Below, piece after piece: positions 9,121 to 17,228 of a DNA stretch of 64,000 nt. Within the stretch, counting starts at the first letter, position 1. Every line of letters begins with the position of its first letter. This DNA comes from Bacteroides cellulosilyticus (GTDB taxonomy: Bacteria > Bacteroidota > Bacteroidia > Bacteroidales > Bacteroidaceae). The position numbers and the translations under genes are program-made. The stretch lies in assembly GCF_020091405.1 (NCBI RefSeq), contig NZ_CP081903.1, positions 2,542,501 to 2,606,500 on the forward strand. Reading direction: 5' to 3'. The notes beneath the pieces are model-generated. The model was given only the letters and a program-made list of their open reading frames with translations. It had not been told where the DNA came from and made no database searches.

Positions 9121-9196
9121 GGATAAATCTCGTAATGTGATTTTTACTGCTCTTTTTTATTTGGTACAATCATCTAATATTTGGATATAATATATT

Positions 9197-9610
9197 CTAT
9201 TTTCCCAAATCTGATCCGCTTGCAATGGCACATATTACATTGTCTTTCTCGGGGACATGTTTTTTAATTTCTTTGATCTGTTCTTGAAGTTTACCTATTT
9301 CGCGATTTAATTCTTCATTTCTTATTTTTAATTCTTTATTTTCTTCTTTTAAATGCTGAAAAAGGGCGTCTGTAGGTTCAGGAGTTATGAACTTTTCTCC
9401 TTTTCCAGTGATAAGCCACATAATATTGACTTGAGGATATATGATTAATATATCATTCAATACGCCTGAAGTTATATCATTGTTTAGACTTGTCACATAG
9501 GTTGATGTACGGCCTATGCTGATGGAAAACTCACGTCGTGATAGCTCTAATGCCTCGCAAAGAGCAATTAATCTATCTCGAACAGCCGATGATTTTTGTT
9601 TTGTACCCAT
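9197..9610 (-). CDS. Phage repressor-like helix-turn-helix protein
   Basis: 137 residues from the ATG at 9610; the longer frame to 9649 would run into the rightward promoter, so the shorter start is preferred. The N-terminal part has a Cro/CI-like helix-turn-helix (LCEALELSRREFSISIGRTSTYVTSLNNDI) and the family-typical LIIYPQVNIMWLITGKGE; the C-terminus is a heptad-rich coiled coil (LKEENKELKIRNEELNREI), likely for oligomerisation. It has no LexA-type protease residues that I can see. It is divergent from the early genes, with repeated operator-like sequence between, and is the best candidate for the lysogeny repressor. Confidence 0.8.
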   Translation of the reverse strand: MGTKQKSSAVRDRLIALCEALELSRREFSISIGRTSTYVTSLNNDITSGVLNDILIIYPQVNIMWLITGKGEKFITPEPTDALFQHLKEENKELKIRNEELNREIGKLQEQIKEIKKHVPEKDNVICAIASGSDLGK

Positions 9611-9625
9611 AATAAAAGTTAATCG

Positions 9626-9679
9626 AACTATATATAATTCACATTTCATTTGTTTTTAAACTATATATTGTTCATATTT
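9626..9679. promoter_or_regulatory. Early control region: paired operators and rightward promoter
   Basis: AACTATATAT..TTCA.ATTT occurs twice as a direct repeat (9626-9646 and 9659-9679), 33 bp apart, about three helical turns. The second copy overlaps a rightward promoter with TTTG at 9649-9652, a 20-nt spacer and CATATTTG at 9673-9680. This fits binding sites of the divergent repressor. Confidence 0.6.
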
Positions 9680-9707
9680 GCATTGTATTTTAAATCACAC
9701 GAAACAA

Positions 9708-9980
9708 ATGTACAAAGAAATCGAAACCCCTGCAATAGCGAAAAAACGCTATTACTTTAAAAAAGGCTATCGTCAAGTGACTATAGCCCAGAAAGATGAA
9801 GTTCGCAAGAACTTGATGCATGCATTAGGCATTACACGTTACACTTACTTTTCGCACTTACTTAATAGTGGTATTGTGGATATCACTATGTCGAAGTATG
9901 AAGTAATCACTGACATTCTCCAGAGATATGGAGTGGTTGATATTTGGGAGATTGTTCCTGAAGATCAAAATATACGATGA
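9708..9980 (+). CDS. Early phage regulator, Cro-like candidate
   Basis: 90 residues from the ATG at 9708, about 20 bp after the predicted transcription start; a start at 9678 would lie inside the promoter. It contains a plausible helix-turn-helix (KNLMHALGITRYTYFSHLLNSG) and a second helical pair ending in YGVVDIWEIV. First gene rightward from the divergent control region, hence a Cro-like role is inferred from position. It ends 1 bp before the next start. Confidence 0.6.
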   Translation: MYKEIETPAIAKKRYYFKKGYRQVTIAQKDEVRKNLMHALGITRYTYFSHLLNSGIVDITMSKYEVITDILQRYGVVDIWEIVPEDQNIR

Positions 9981-9981
9981 T

Positions 9982-10332
9982 ATGGCTGCATTGTCGAATA
10001 GAGAAATACAAATCGCGGAACGTATAGCTTGGGGGGCTTCCCAAAAAGAAGTTGCTGATGATCTTGGTATTTCTCGCTATACCGTGGATAATATTCTTCG
10101 TAAGATATATCAAAAACTTCATATCGGTAAGATAAATGAGCTGTCTGCATGGTGGTTTTGCACGCACTTCAACATTAGCTTTGAGCTATCACCTTTAAAG
10201 CGTGCCATTGGTGCAGTGGCTTTGGTTGTTTTGATAATCTTTAATGATTTTATTTCAGATGGTTCCTATTGTCGTAGTCGAGGACGGAAAGTAAAAACGG
10301 AGGAGTTGGTGCGCTTGAAAGAAGTAGCTTAA
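9982..10332 (+). CDS. LuxR-type helix-turn-helix protein with a C-terminal membrane segment
   Basis: 116 residues from the ATG at 9982. Residues 4-60 form a LuxR/GerE DNA-binding domain (LSNREIQIAERIAWGASQKEVADDLGISRYTVDNILRKIYQKL). A hydrophobic stretch near 80-97 (AIGAVALVVLIIFNDFI) suggests membrane attachment, followed by a basic tail. Similar small HTH proteins are frequent in Bacteroides mobile elements. Being membrane-bound and DNA-binding at once is unusual; the target is unknown. Confidence 0.75.
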   Translation: MAALSNREIQIAERIAWGASQKEVADDLGISRYTVDNILRKIYQKLHIGKINELSAWWFCTHFNISFELSPLKRAIGAVALVVLIIFNDFISDGSYCRSRGRKVKTEELVRLKEVA

Positions 10333-10376
10333 TTATTTCTTTAATACATGGGTGATAAGTTAATAACTAAAGAAAT

Positions 10377-10655
10377 ATGAGCAAATATACAGCAAAGCAA
10401 ATAGCTGAATCTGACGAACTGTTTGAAAAGCAAATACATAAAGTCAGAAAATTTTATTTGAGCCGTAATCCCGATAAAATGATGATGCTTGAAGAAAGAA
10501 AAGCCGTCATTAAAGAACGAAATAAAGGTCTTTCCCCGGAATATGACAAGGAGTATTATTGTGGAACTTGTGGAGCTAAAGACGGTGCGGAACATCCTAA
10601 AAGCGGATATTGCTTTTACTGTGATACTGATAATTGGATTTCAAAGAATAACTAA
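10377..10655 (+). CDS. Small zinc-ribbon-like early protein
   Basis: 92 residues. The N-terminal half is helical and charged; the C-terminal half carries two cysteine pairs, CGTC then CFYC about 20 residues later, typical of a zinc ribbon. No known function. It is in the early leftmost gene run, 13 bp ahead of the next small gene. Confidence 0.65.
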   Translation: MSKYTAKQIAESDELFEKQIHKVRKFYLSRNPDKMMMLEERKAVIKERNKGLSPEYDKEYYCGTCGAKDGAEHPKSGYCFYCDTDNWISKNN

Positions 10656-10668
10656 TAACTAATTAACA

Positions 10669-10872
10669 ATGAATCAAATGGATATAAAATTAAGCAAGAT
10701 GCAGTTTATTCATTTAGAACATATCTGCAAAAAAGGATGGGGTGGTTATAGCAAACCATCCGATGAATTAGACAAAATGGTAGAAAACGGTTTATTGACA
10801 AAATCGGCTGGACCATTCGGAGATGTTGTTTATCGTCCAACTAACAAGGGATATGAGTTAATAAATTCCTAA
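10669..10872 (+). CDS. Small early protein, winged-helix-like
   Basis: 67 residues. The pattern DELDKMVENGLLTKSAGPFGDVVYRPTNKGYELI resembles the recognition helix and wing of small winged-helix proteins that read 'V..G.L......Y.LT..G'. No catalytic motif. A second ATG at 10678 is possible. Function unknown. Confidence 0.55.
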   Translation: MNQMDIKLSKMQFIHLEHICKKGWGGYSKPSDELDKMVENGLLTKSAGPFGDVVYRPTNKGYELINS

Positions 10873-10891
10873 TAAAATTATTGAAAATATC

Positions 10892-11920
10892 ATGACTACA
10901 TCATTAATTCAATTTCACAAAACAGATAATGTCTGTCATTATGAACTAACTCAAGAAGGTAAAAAATGCCAGTTCCTCCAGTTCTTGATTAATACCAGTA
11001 ACTTCACTTGGCGCAAAATACCGGAAGAAATCACTGAAGAAGACAAACGGCAAGAAGCCTCTATCCTATTGAGCAAACTTTGTGCTATTGGGTACTTGAT
11101 TTTTCAGAAAAAGAGACCGGATGTTTCGCGTGCAGTCATTGCAACCGATTACATGAACAAAGAACCCGGACGGAGTGGGAAAACCTTATTTGTGAATTTC
11201 ATAGCCAAGTTCATTCAAGCAGAACACATAACTGGTAGATTCATCGATATAAATAATGCTTTTATTTGGAATGACCTATCCTCACAGACCAAACTCGTTG
11301 TGCTTGATGATCTACCGGAAAACTTTGAATTTGATTGGTTATTTCCATGTATTAATGGAGACTGGGTGATCAATAGAAAAGGAAAACAAGTAGATATGAT
11401 CCCTTATTCATATTCTCCCAAAATAGTTATCACAACTTTCTCGGAGATAGCTGGCAAAGGAGTTAGTGTCGATTATAGGAAATGGGAACTTCCCTTTTCT
11501 GATTATTACAATGCCAGCCATAGCCCCATTGATGATTTCGGAAAATGTTTCTTCACAGACTGGGATATCGAAGACTGGAAGTATGCTTATATGTTGATCG
11601 CTGACTGCGTACAACTTTATTTGAATTATGGACCTGTGTTAACCCAGGAAATTCTATGGGAAAGTAAAATAGAAGTCGAAATAGGGATGGATTTTACTTC
11701 TTGGGCAGACAACTATTTTTCAAATCCTTCATATCTAAATCAGACCATCTCCAGAAGAAAGCTATATGAACTATTCTATAAAGAGGATAATGCGAGACGT
11801 AAATATGTCTCATATACAGTTTTCAAATACAAGTTGGCTAAATATTGCAATGCAAAAAAGATAGCTTTTAGCACACAAATTTCAAATGGAACTGAGTTGT
11901 TTTCTTTTTCAAAAGTATAA
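10892..11920 (+). CDS. Stand-alone helicase-like ATPase, paralogue of the primase-helicase C-terminus
   Basis: 342 residues that align along almost their whole length with the C-terminal third of the 1013-residue primase-helicase downstream: shared KKCQFLQFLINTSNFTWRK, LLSKLCAIGY, a Walker A GRSGKT near residue 93, a Walker B LVVLDD near 135, the W.INRKGK strand, R-K/Q-W..PFSDYYN and DDFG segments. The CHC2 zinc finger and TOPRIM primase domains are absent. The sensor-like PTN of the big protein reads TTF here. It could be an accessory helicase subunit, a regulator, or a decaying duplicate; conservation of both Walker motifs argues for an active ATPase. Confidence 0.75.
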   Translation: MTTSLIQFHKTDNVCHYELTQEGKKCQFLQFLINTSNFTWRKIPEEITEEDKRQEASILLSKLCAIGYLIFQKKRPDVSRAVIATDYMNKEPGRSGKTLFVNFIAKFIQAEHITGRFIDINNAFIWNDLSSQTKLVVLDDLPENFEFDWLFPCINGDWVINRKGKQVDMIPYSYSPKIVITTFSEIAGKGVSVDYRKWELPFSDYYNASHSPIDDFGKCFFTDWDIEDWKYAYMLIADCVQLYLNYGPVLTQEILWESKIEVEIGMDFTSWADNYFSNPSYLNQTISRRKLYELFYKEDNARRKYVSYTVFKYKLAKYCNAKKIAFSTQISNGTELFSFSKV

Positions 11921-11930
11921 TAAATCATAT

Positions 11931-12113
11931 ATGAAAAAGCAGTATGTTATAGCACGTTATTTTCGAGGTTGGCACGTGGAAACAATGTGCCAACCTACAA
12001 CAAAGAGGGATGCTGATAAACGATGTGCTAAACTACAAAAAAAAGCGTCCCCATTGACTGAATACAAGGTGCTCAAAATTGCCACTACGGATAAAAAAGT
12101 GACTTACATTTAA
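11931..12113 (+). CDS. Small early protein of unknown function
   Basis: 60 residues from the ATG at 11931, 10 bp after the helicase-like gene; the longer frame from 11886 would overlap that gene. Lys/Arg-rich with RYFRGWHVETMCQPTTKRDADKRCAKLQKKA. Not recognised. Confidence 0.5.
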   Translation: MKKQYVIARYFRGWHVETMCQPTTKRDADKRCAKLQKKASPLTEYKVLKIATTDKKVTYI

Positions 12114-12123
12114 CGTATAACAA

Positions 12124-12345
12124 ATGGGAAAAAGAACAATGCAAATAGATGTAATAGGTTCAGTGGAAGGTACTGGATTTATGAAATGCAAATTGTATGC
12201 CGATGGGCGTGTATGTGTATTCTACATGACGGAGTCTAACTATAAAGCCTTGATGTATGATAAAATATTTATTCGTGATGGTCAAACTATTGATTCAGCA
12301 GGAGTTATAAATACGACCAACACTTTTATTGAAGAAGATTTATGA
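12124..12345 (+). CDS. Small early protein of unknown function
   Basis: 73 residues, mixed beta pattern (MQIDVIGSVEGTGFMKCKLYADGRVCVFYM). It starts 10 bp after the preceding small gene and belongs to the same run. Not recognised. A 19-codon frame (12346-12405, beginning MFEEYRLW) follows directly on its stop and may be a micro-ORF or a relic. Confidence 0.5.
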   Translation: MGKRTMQIDVIGSVEGTGFMKCKLYADGRVCVFYMTESNYKALMYDKIFIRDGQTIDSAGVINTTNTFIEEDL

Positions 12346-12474
12346 ATGTTTGAGGAATACCGGCTTTGGGATTTAACTTCGGGTGTTCCTGAATTATTTC
12401 TCTAAATTCAAAGGGAAACAAAATTATACGATTAAGCAGCTAATAGGTGATTAACTTTTATATATAGGGCAATT

Positions 12475-12816
12475 ATGGCAGAAGACAATCTTGCACTCGA
12501 TATCCCTATCGAGATCTTATTCAAATACCTGCTCAAAGATTATCACAGAGAGCAACAGCGCACCCTGTATCTGGAGAGGCAAATCAAAAGTGTGCTGAAG
12601 CGGAATGCTTACCTGGAACAGGAAATCGGCAAGGTGAAACAGCAGCTACTGAAGAAGATAGAAAGGAGTGAGAAACAAATTGATTATTCGCAAGAAATCA
12701 GCCGGCTACACCAGGCTGTTTCCTGCCGGAACAATACCATTGAGCAACTCAGAAATGAGAATGCCCGGCTGAAAAATGAACTCGATACGTATATGCTGTT
12801 TCTTGGCAAAATTTAA
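12475..12816 (+). CDS. Coiled-coil early protein
   Basis: 113 residues, almost all helical with heptads (YLERQIKSVLKRNAYLEQEIGKV, IEQLRNENARLKNELDTY). No enzymatic motif. It lies 58 bp ahead of the primase-helicase gene and may be an assembly or loading partner, but that is only positional inference. Confidence 0.6.
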   Translation: MAEDNLALDIPIEILFKYLLKDYHREQQRTLYLERQIKSVLKRNAYLEQEIGKVKQQLLKKIERSEKQIDYSQEISRLHQAVSCRNNTIEQLRNENARLKNELDTYMLFLGKI

Positions 12817-12874
12817 GTCCTATCACTTAATCCTAAAAACAGTGTAATTCGTAGCGGCAACATATAAAACTCTT

Positions 12875-15800
12875 ATGTACTTTACTAAAGATGATATAAA
12901 ACGGATCAAGGAAGCTTCCAAAGGGAAGCTCCTTGATATTATCGGTGACTTTCACGAACTACGGAAACGGGGCGCTGAATATAAGTGCGAATGTCCCAAA
13001 TGCCACGGACAGGAGAAGCTACATATTTCTCCGGCCAAACAGATTTTCAAATGCTTCAGTTGCCCGGATATAAAGGGTAAGGAACCGCTGGACTATTTGC
13101 AGAGGGCGGAAGATATGCAATTTCTGGAAGCCCTCGACCACCTGGCACGCAAGTTCAATGTACTGCTTGATCCAAAACCGGAGAAAAAGCCAGCCAAGCC
13201 TGCTAAAATGAAGAAACAAAGCAAGGAGGCCAAAGGAGAAAGCATTGATACATTCTGCGCCCGTATGCTTGCCGGTAGCGGACTGACCTATCAAGATGTG
13301 ACGGCACATATCTTTAAAAAAGGAGATACACAGAGTATTTTTGAGGCAAAAACTTTCCGTCCGGGAACCATTGATGAATATGGTAATATCGTTGATGGGG
13401 ATGATGTCATTATAGAATACTATGATCTGGACGGTATGCCGGTTACCTATATGCGCAAATTACCGGGACGTGGCAAGCAGGAACCCAAGGTGTATTATCG
13501 GGTCCGCTGGCAGTTCCCGGACGAACATCGGGACAAGGAAGGGAAACCGTTCAAATACAAATCTCCTGCCGGCAGCGGTACGCCCATATACATTCCGGAA
13601 CGCATGAGGCAGATGTACAAAAAGAAAGAGCAATTTCCGAGACTCTACATCCAGGAAGGGGAAAAAAAAGCGGAGAAGGCTTGCAAACACGGTATTCCCT
13701 CAATAGCGGTTAGCGGTATTCAGAACCTGGGGCAGAAAGGGGCATTGCCGGAAGATCTCGTCAAGATTATCACCGTTTGCGGGGTCAAGGAAGTGGCCTT
13801 CATCTTTGATTCGGACTGGAATGATCTGTCCAACAATATAAAGTTTAATACTCCTGTTGATACACGTCCGCGGTGTTTCTTCGCCGCTGCCCGAAATTTC
13901 AAAGAATATATGCGGATGCTGAAGAACCGCGGCATCATGGTGGAAATATTCATTGGCCACATCAATAAAAACGATGAAGGTGACAAGGGATTGGATGATC
14001 TGTTGGCAAACAAACTGAGCGGCCATGAAGAAGAACTTGCCAAGGATCTGGAATTTGCCTGCAATGAGAAATCCGGAATCGGCAAGTATGTAGAAATATT
14101 TAAAATTACGGCATGGAACGATCAGAAAATACGTGAGTTATGGAATCTGCATAGCCACGAAAAATTTGCCGAGCAACACCGCGAAGTTTTACAGGAACTT
14201 CCGGAGTTTATCTTTGGCCGGTATGCCTATAAGTTTGACGAAAGCGGCAGGGTGGTATCCGCACTACCCTATGATGAAGATGAAAAATTCTGGAATGAAG
14301 ATTTTAAGGAAACGAACGGTAACAGAATACCGGTGTTTGAATACGACTATGTGGCCGCCAAAACCTTTTTTCAAAACCGGGGGATCGGGCGATATCGTTT
14401 GCTCGATACGAAGTTGTGGACCTACATTCATCTGGATCCGCCAGTAGTCCGGACTATTGACGTAGAAGATGCACGCGATTTCATGTTCGCCTTTGCCGAA
14501 CAGAATTGCAGCCGCTTCGTCAATAATCAGTTACTCAAGGGAGGCTCGCAATATGTCGGACCATTTCAGATGTCAAGGCTTGCTTTTATCCAACCCAATT
14601 TTATATCCCCGTCCCGTGATGAACAATACTTCTATTTCCGTGACCGCTGCTGGCATATCACACAACATGAAGTCAAAGAAGTGGGCTACGAAAGTATTAC
14701 TCACCAGATATGGGAAGAACAGCGGAAAAACACCGATGCCAAATACCTCGGGCATCCCCTCATTGCCTTCAGAGAAAAAGCCGGCAAATATGATTATGAA
14801 CTCTCTCTGGAAGGAAAGAAATGTCATTATCTGCAATTCCTGATCAATACCAGTAATTTTACCTGGAGAAAAAAAACTGAAGAGATTGAAGAAGACGAAC
14901 TTTATGAAAACAACCTCCACTTGCTCAGTAAAATGTGTGCTATTGGCTATATGCTGATGGAGTGCAAGGACGCGAACGTGACACGTGCCGTTATTGGCAT
15001 GGACGGCAAGCAGTCGGAAGTGGGCGACAGTAACGGCCGTAGCGGTAAATCGCTTGTTGGCGAATTAATGCGCCAGGTAGTTGATACAGTCTATATATCC
15101 GGAAAACGGACGGATATCTTCAATGACAGTTTCATTTGGAATGATATTGATGAACAGACCCGTCTGGTGTTTATTGATGATGTCATGCAGAATTTCAATT
15201 TTGAGTTTCTGTTTCCTAACCTTACCGGTGACTGGACTGTAAACAAGAAAGGAGGCGCACGTATCACCTATCCTTTCGCAAAGTCTCCTAAAGTATATAT
15301 TCCAACGAACCATGCTATCCGTGGTACGGGTTCCAGTTATACTGACCGGCAATGGCTGATAGCCTTTTCTGATTTCTATAACGACCAGCATAAGCCTATG
15401 GATGATTTCGGGGTGTTATTCTTTTCCGAATGGGACTTCACGCAGTGGAACCTGACTTGGAACATGTTGGCCAACTGCATACAGCTTTACTTGAAATTTG
15501 GAGTTGTACAGGCACCGGGCGAACGCTTGCAGCAACGTAAGCTCAGACAGGAAATTGGCGAAACTCTTATATCCTGGGCGGATGAATATTTTAGTAGCGA
15601 AGAAAACCACCGCCGTACTCCCCGTAAGGAGATTTACGACAATTTCTGTAACTATGATCCGCAGCAACGCAAGTTTATCAGTGCTACGGCATTTAAAGAC
15701 AAACTGAAGAAATATTGCGAATGGAAAGGCTGGGTATTCAATCCGCATAAGTATGACGCAAAAAGCGGTTTGCCCCTCTTCCTGGATAAAGACGGAAAGC

Positions 15801-15916
15801 CGGTTATAGATGACAAATCCGGAGGGATTGAATACTTTACCATAGGAAAAGCAGCTGGCGAACTGGCACCGCAGAGTGATCTTCCTGAAGCATCAACTAA
15901 TAAGCTTGCATTCTGA
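12875..15916 (+). CDS. Phage primase-helicase (CHC2 zinc finger, TOPRIM, SF3-like ATPase)
   Basis: 1013 residues. The N-terminal zinc finger of bacterial primases is shown by Cys40, Cys43, Cys60 and Cys63 (CPKC and CFSC). A TOPRIM-type domain follows near 250-400 (LYIQEGEKKAEKA, VAFIFDSDW). The C-terminal half holds a ring-helicase ATPase with Walker A NGRSGKS near 722 and Walker B LVFIDD near 765. It should synthesise primers and unwind DNA at the phage replication fork. The ATPase part is duplicated as a separate gene upstream. The final Gly/Lys-rich part is specific to this copy. The stop overlaps the next start by one base. Confidence 0.88.
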   Translation: MYFTKDDIKRIKEASKGKLLDIIGDFHELRKRGAEYKCECPKCHGQEKLHISPAKQIFKCFSCPDIKGKEPLDYLQRAEDMQFLEALDHLARKFNVLLDPKPEKKPAKPAKMKKQSKEAKGESIDTFCARMLAGSGLTYQDVTAHIFKKGDTQSIFEAKTFRPGTIDEYGNIVDGDDVIIEYYDLDGMPVTYMRKLPGRGKQEPKVYYRVRWQFPDEHRDKEGKPFKYKSPAGSGTPIYIPERMRQMYKKKEQFPRLYIQEGEKKAEKACKHGIPSIAVSGIQNLGQKGALPEDLVKIITVCGVKEVAFIFDSDWNDLSNNIKFNTPVDTRPRCFFAAARNFKEYMRMLKNRGIMVEIFIGHINKNDEGDKGLDDLLANKLSGHEEELAKDLEFACNEKSGIGKYVEIFKITAWNDQKIRELWNLHSHEKFAEQHREVLQELPEFIFGRYAYKFDESGRVVSALPYDEDEKFWNEDFKETNGNRIPVFEYDYVAAKTFFQNRGIGRYRLLDTKLWTYIHLDPPVVRTIDVEDARDFMFAFAEQNCSRFVNNQLLKGGSQYVGPFQMSRLAFIQPNFISPSRDEQYFYFRDRCWHITQHEVKEVGYESITHQIWEEQRKNTDAKYLGHPLIAFREKAGKYDYELSLEGKKCHYLQFLINTSNFTWRKKTEEIEEDELYENNLHLLSKMCAIGYMLMECKDANVTRAVIGMDGKQSEVGDSNGRSGKSLVGELMRQVVDTVYISGKRTDIFNDSFIWNDIDEQTRLVFIDDVMQNFNFEFLFPNLTGDWTVNKKGGARITYPFAKSPKVYIPTNHAIRGTGSSYTDRQWLIAFSDFYNDQHKPMDDFGVLFFSEWDFTQWNLTWNMLANCIQLYLKFGVVQAPGERLQQRKLRQEIGETLISWADEYFSSEENHRRTPRKEIYDNFCNYDPQQRKFISATAFKDKLKKYCEWKGWVFNPHKYDAKSGLPLFLDKDGKPVIDDKSGGIEYFTIGKAAGELAPQSDLPEASTNKLAF

Positions 15917-16236
15917 TGAACGATACACATTCCGATATTATAGCCCGGCTTATGCCTCTCTATGAGATGGCACCTGAGCGTTTCATGGCGTTCTATGATG
16001 CAGTATATCTGATGTGTATTGACTTGCCGGAAGGTGAACAGTTCCGTATTTCAGATCGTTGTCAGGAAAAAGACCTGAAGCTGTTTCAGGATATCGTGAA
16101 AATACTCATTGCGGAACAACCATACGATGTGCATACAGGACAGTTGGAGTTGTCGGATGATGTGGAGTACGTGAGACGGACAACGGGCTTTAGCCCCTCT
16201 GTAAATCGCTTCACTCCGAGACGGGAAAAGGAGTAG
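15916..16236 (+). CDS. Small protein coupled to the primase gene
   Basis: 106 residues; its ATG shares one base with the primase stop (TGATG), so translation is coupled. Helical first half (DIIARLMPLYEMAPERFMAFYDAVYLM), basic C-terminus. Not recognised; probably a replication accessory protein from position. Confidence 0.6.
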   Translation: MNDTHSDIIARLMPLYEMAPERFMAFYDAVYLMCIDLPEGEQFRISDRCQEKDLKLFQDIVKILIAEQPYDVHTGQLELSDDVEYVRRTTGFSPSVNRFTPRREKE

Positions 16237-16239
16237 ATT

Positions 16240-16302
16240 ATGCCAATTTACTACGATGTAAAGATACATATTTTCAATGAATTACGCAAGAAATCATGCT
16301 AA
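16240..16302 (+). CDS. Possible 20-codon micro-ORF
   Basis: Reads MPIYYDVKIHIFNELRKKSC and its stop overlaps the ATG of the next gene (ATGCTAA), a layout that suggests translational coupling. It starts 4 bp after the previous stop. Too short to judge by coding statistics. Confidence 0.25.
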   Translation: MPIYYDVKIHIFNELRKKSC

Positions 16303-16625
16303 AAAAAGAGCATAAAATATTGGTGGTCGTTTCACCGGATCCGGTCGAACGCAAGCAGCTGTTGAGTCGCCTGGTAGTACGGCTTGGCTTTGCCCGCATT
16401 CCTTCAGATGCGGCAAAAATCATATCGAATGATATCTTCAGTATAGACCTGGCAACGGCCTATTTCGTTTTCTGTAGTAATTATAATTTTCGTGGGGCCG
16501 TACTCACTAACCAACGTTTATATGAAATGGCTGCACGGGGCCTGTGTGTAGTTGTAGGAGTCCGTTCAATTCCCCGTGAGTACGAGTTCATTTGCAGAGT
16601 ATTCTATCCGGAGGACCTTCCATAA
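16296..16625 (+). CDS. Small conserved-looking phage protein of unknown function
   Basis: 109 residues with alternating hydrophobic strands and helices (HKILVVVSPDPVERKQLLSRLVVRLGF, RGLCVVVGVRSIP) that suggest a compact alpha/beta fold of Rossmann type. No P-loop or catalytic motif. Last gene before a terminator-like hairpin and the long noncoding region at 16.6-17.2 kb. Confidence 0.6.
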   Translation: MLKKEHKILVVVSPDPVERKQLLSRLVVRLGFARIPSDAAKIISNDIFSIDLATAYFVFCSNYNFRGAVLTNQRLYEMAARGLCVVVGVRSIPREYEFICRVFYPEDLP

Positions 16626-16710
16626 CAGGAGTATTCTTTTGATGATTACCGGTCATTCCGGGAAAACATAACACGGAGTATTCTTAAAAGTACATATTGA
16701 GTGTTTGCCT

Positions 16711-16757
16711 GCATCCGGCGGTACGTGAGTACAGTCGGATGCTATCTTTTCTTTCTT
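16711..16757 (+). terminator. Terminator-like hairpin ending the early operon
   Basis: GCATCCG (16711-16717) pairs with CGGATGC (16736-16742); an inner GTAC-GTGA-GTAC stem sits in the loop; a T-rich tail follows. Confidence 0.55.
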
Positions 16758-16970
16758 TTGCCCCTTCCCCCTTTCCCCCAACCCATTACAATAACGATTT
16801 GGACAAACGTGCATGAGCGACAGTCGTGGGAACTGCCGGAGGGGGTATATTATTCTTTTTTTTATTCTTCTTTTAAAAAGAGACTACCTTAAAAAACAGA
16901 AAAAAAATCGTGCATTCGTGCAGAAGTACTGTTGTTTTCTTATATCAATTTGATATGCAACAAATTACAG

Positions 16971-17014
16971 GCGCACAAAATCCGCACGAATTGCGCACAA
17001 ATAGCGCACGAATT
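16971..17014 (+). repeat. Tandem 11-bp iteron array (candidate origin or late operator)
   Basis: Four copies spaced exactly 11 bp, beginning at 16971, 16982, 16993 and 17004: GCGCACAAAAT, CCGCACGAATT, GCGCACAAATA, GCGCACGAATT. A fifth direct copy lies at 17144-17154 (CCGCACGAATT); inverted copies GTGCGGG at 17062 and 17083 and ATCGTGC/TTCGTGC at 16907-16921 surround it. Such phased clusters are usual for replication-initiator or regulator binding. Confidence 0.7.
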
Positions 17015-17177
17015 GTACTTTTTCGGGAAAAAGGCCGAAAAGTACGCAAACGGAAGAATTAGTGCGGGAATGTACGATTTTTGTGCGGGTGTAATCTATT
17101 GATATACAGGTGTGTATAAATGTGTACATGTACAAAAGTACTGCCGCACGAATTTTATACTATATCCGTGCAAGGAC

Positions 17178-17208
17178 TTGGTTATATGCTCGGTATTTAG
17201 TATATTTG
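17178..17208 (+). promoter_or_regulatory. Strong promoter of the structural gene block
   Basis: TTG at 17178-17180, a 20-nt spacer and an exact TATATTTG at 17201-17208; start expected near 17215, 14 bp before the ATG at 17229. It lies downstream of the iterons. Confidence 0.75.
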
Positions 17209-17228
17209 TGTAAAAATCAACACTTTAA

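Larger units (their letters stand above)
16626..17228. other. 600-bp noncoding region: early terminator, iterons, hairpin, structural-block promoter
   Basis: No convincing gene (a 63-codon frame at 16701-16892 is low-complexity). It holds two GGAGTATTCTT repeats (16628 and 16675), a terminator-like hairpin at 16711-16742, clustered GCACGAAT/GCGCACAAA iterons, an inverted repeat at 17015-17045 (GTACTTTT.CGG with CCGAAAAGTAC), and a strong promoter at 17178-17208. Confidence 0.75.

Noticed and set aside
16701..16892. 63-codon ORF in the iteron gap
   Set aside because: Low-complexity Pro/Phe-rich product overlapping a terminator hairpin; no coding signature.
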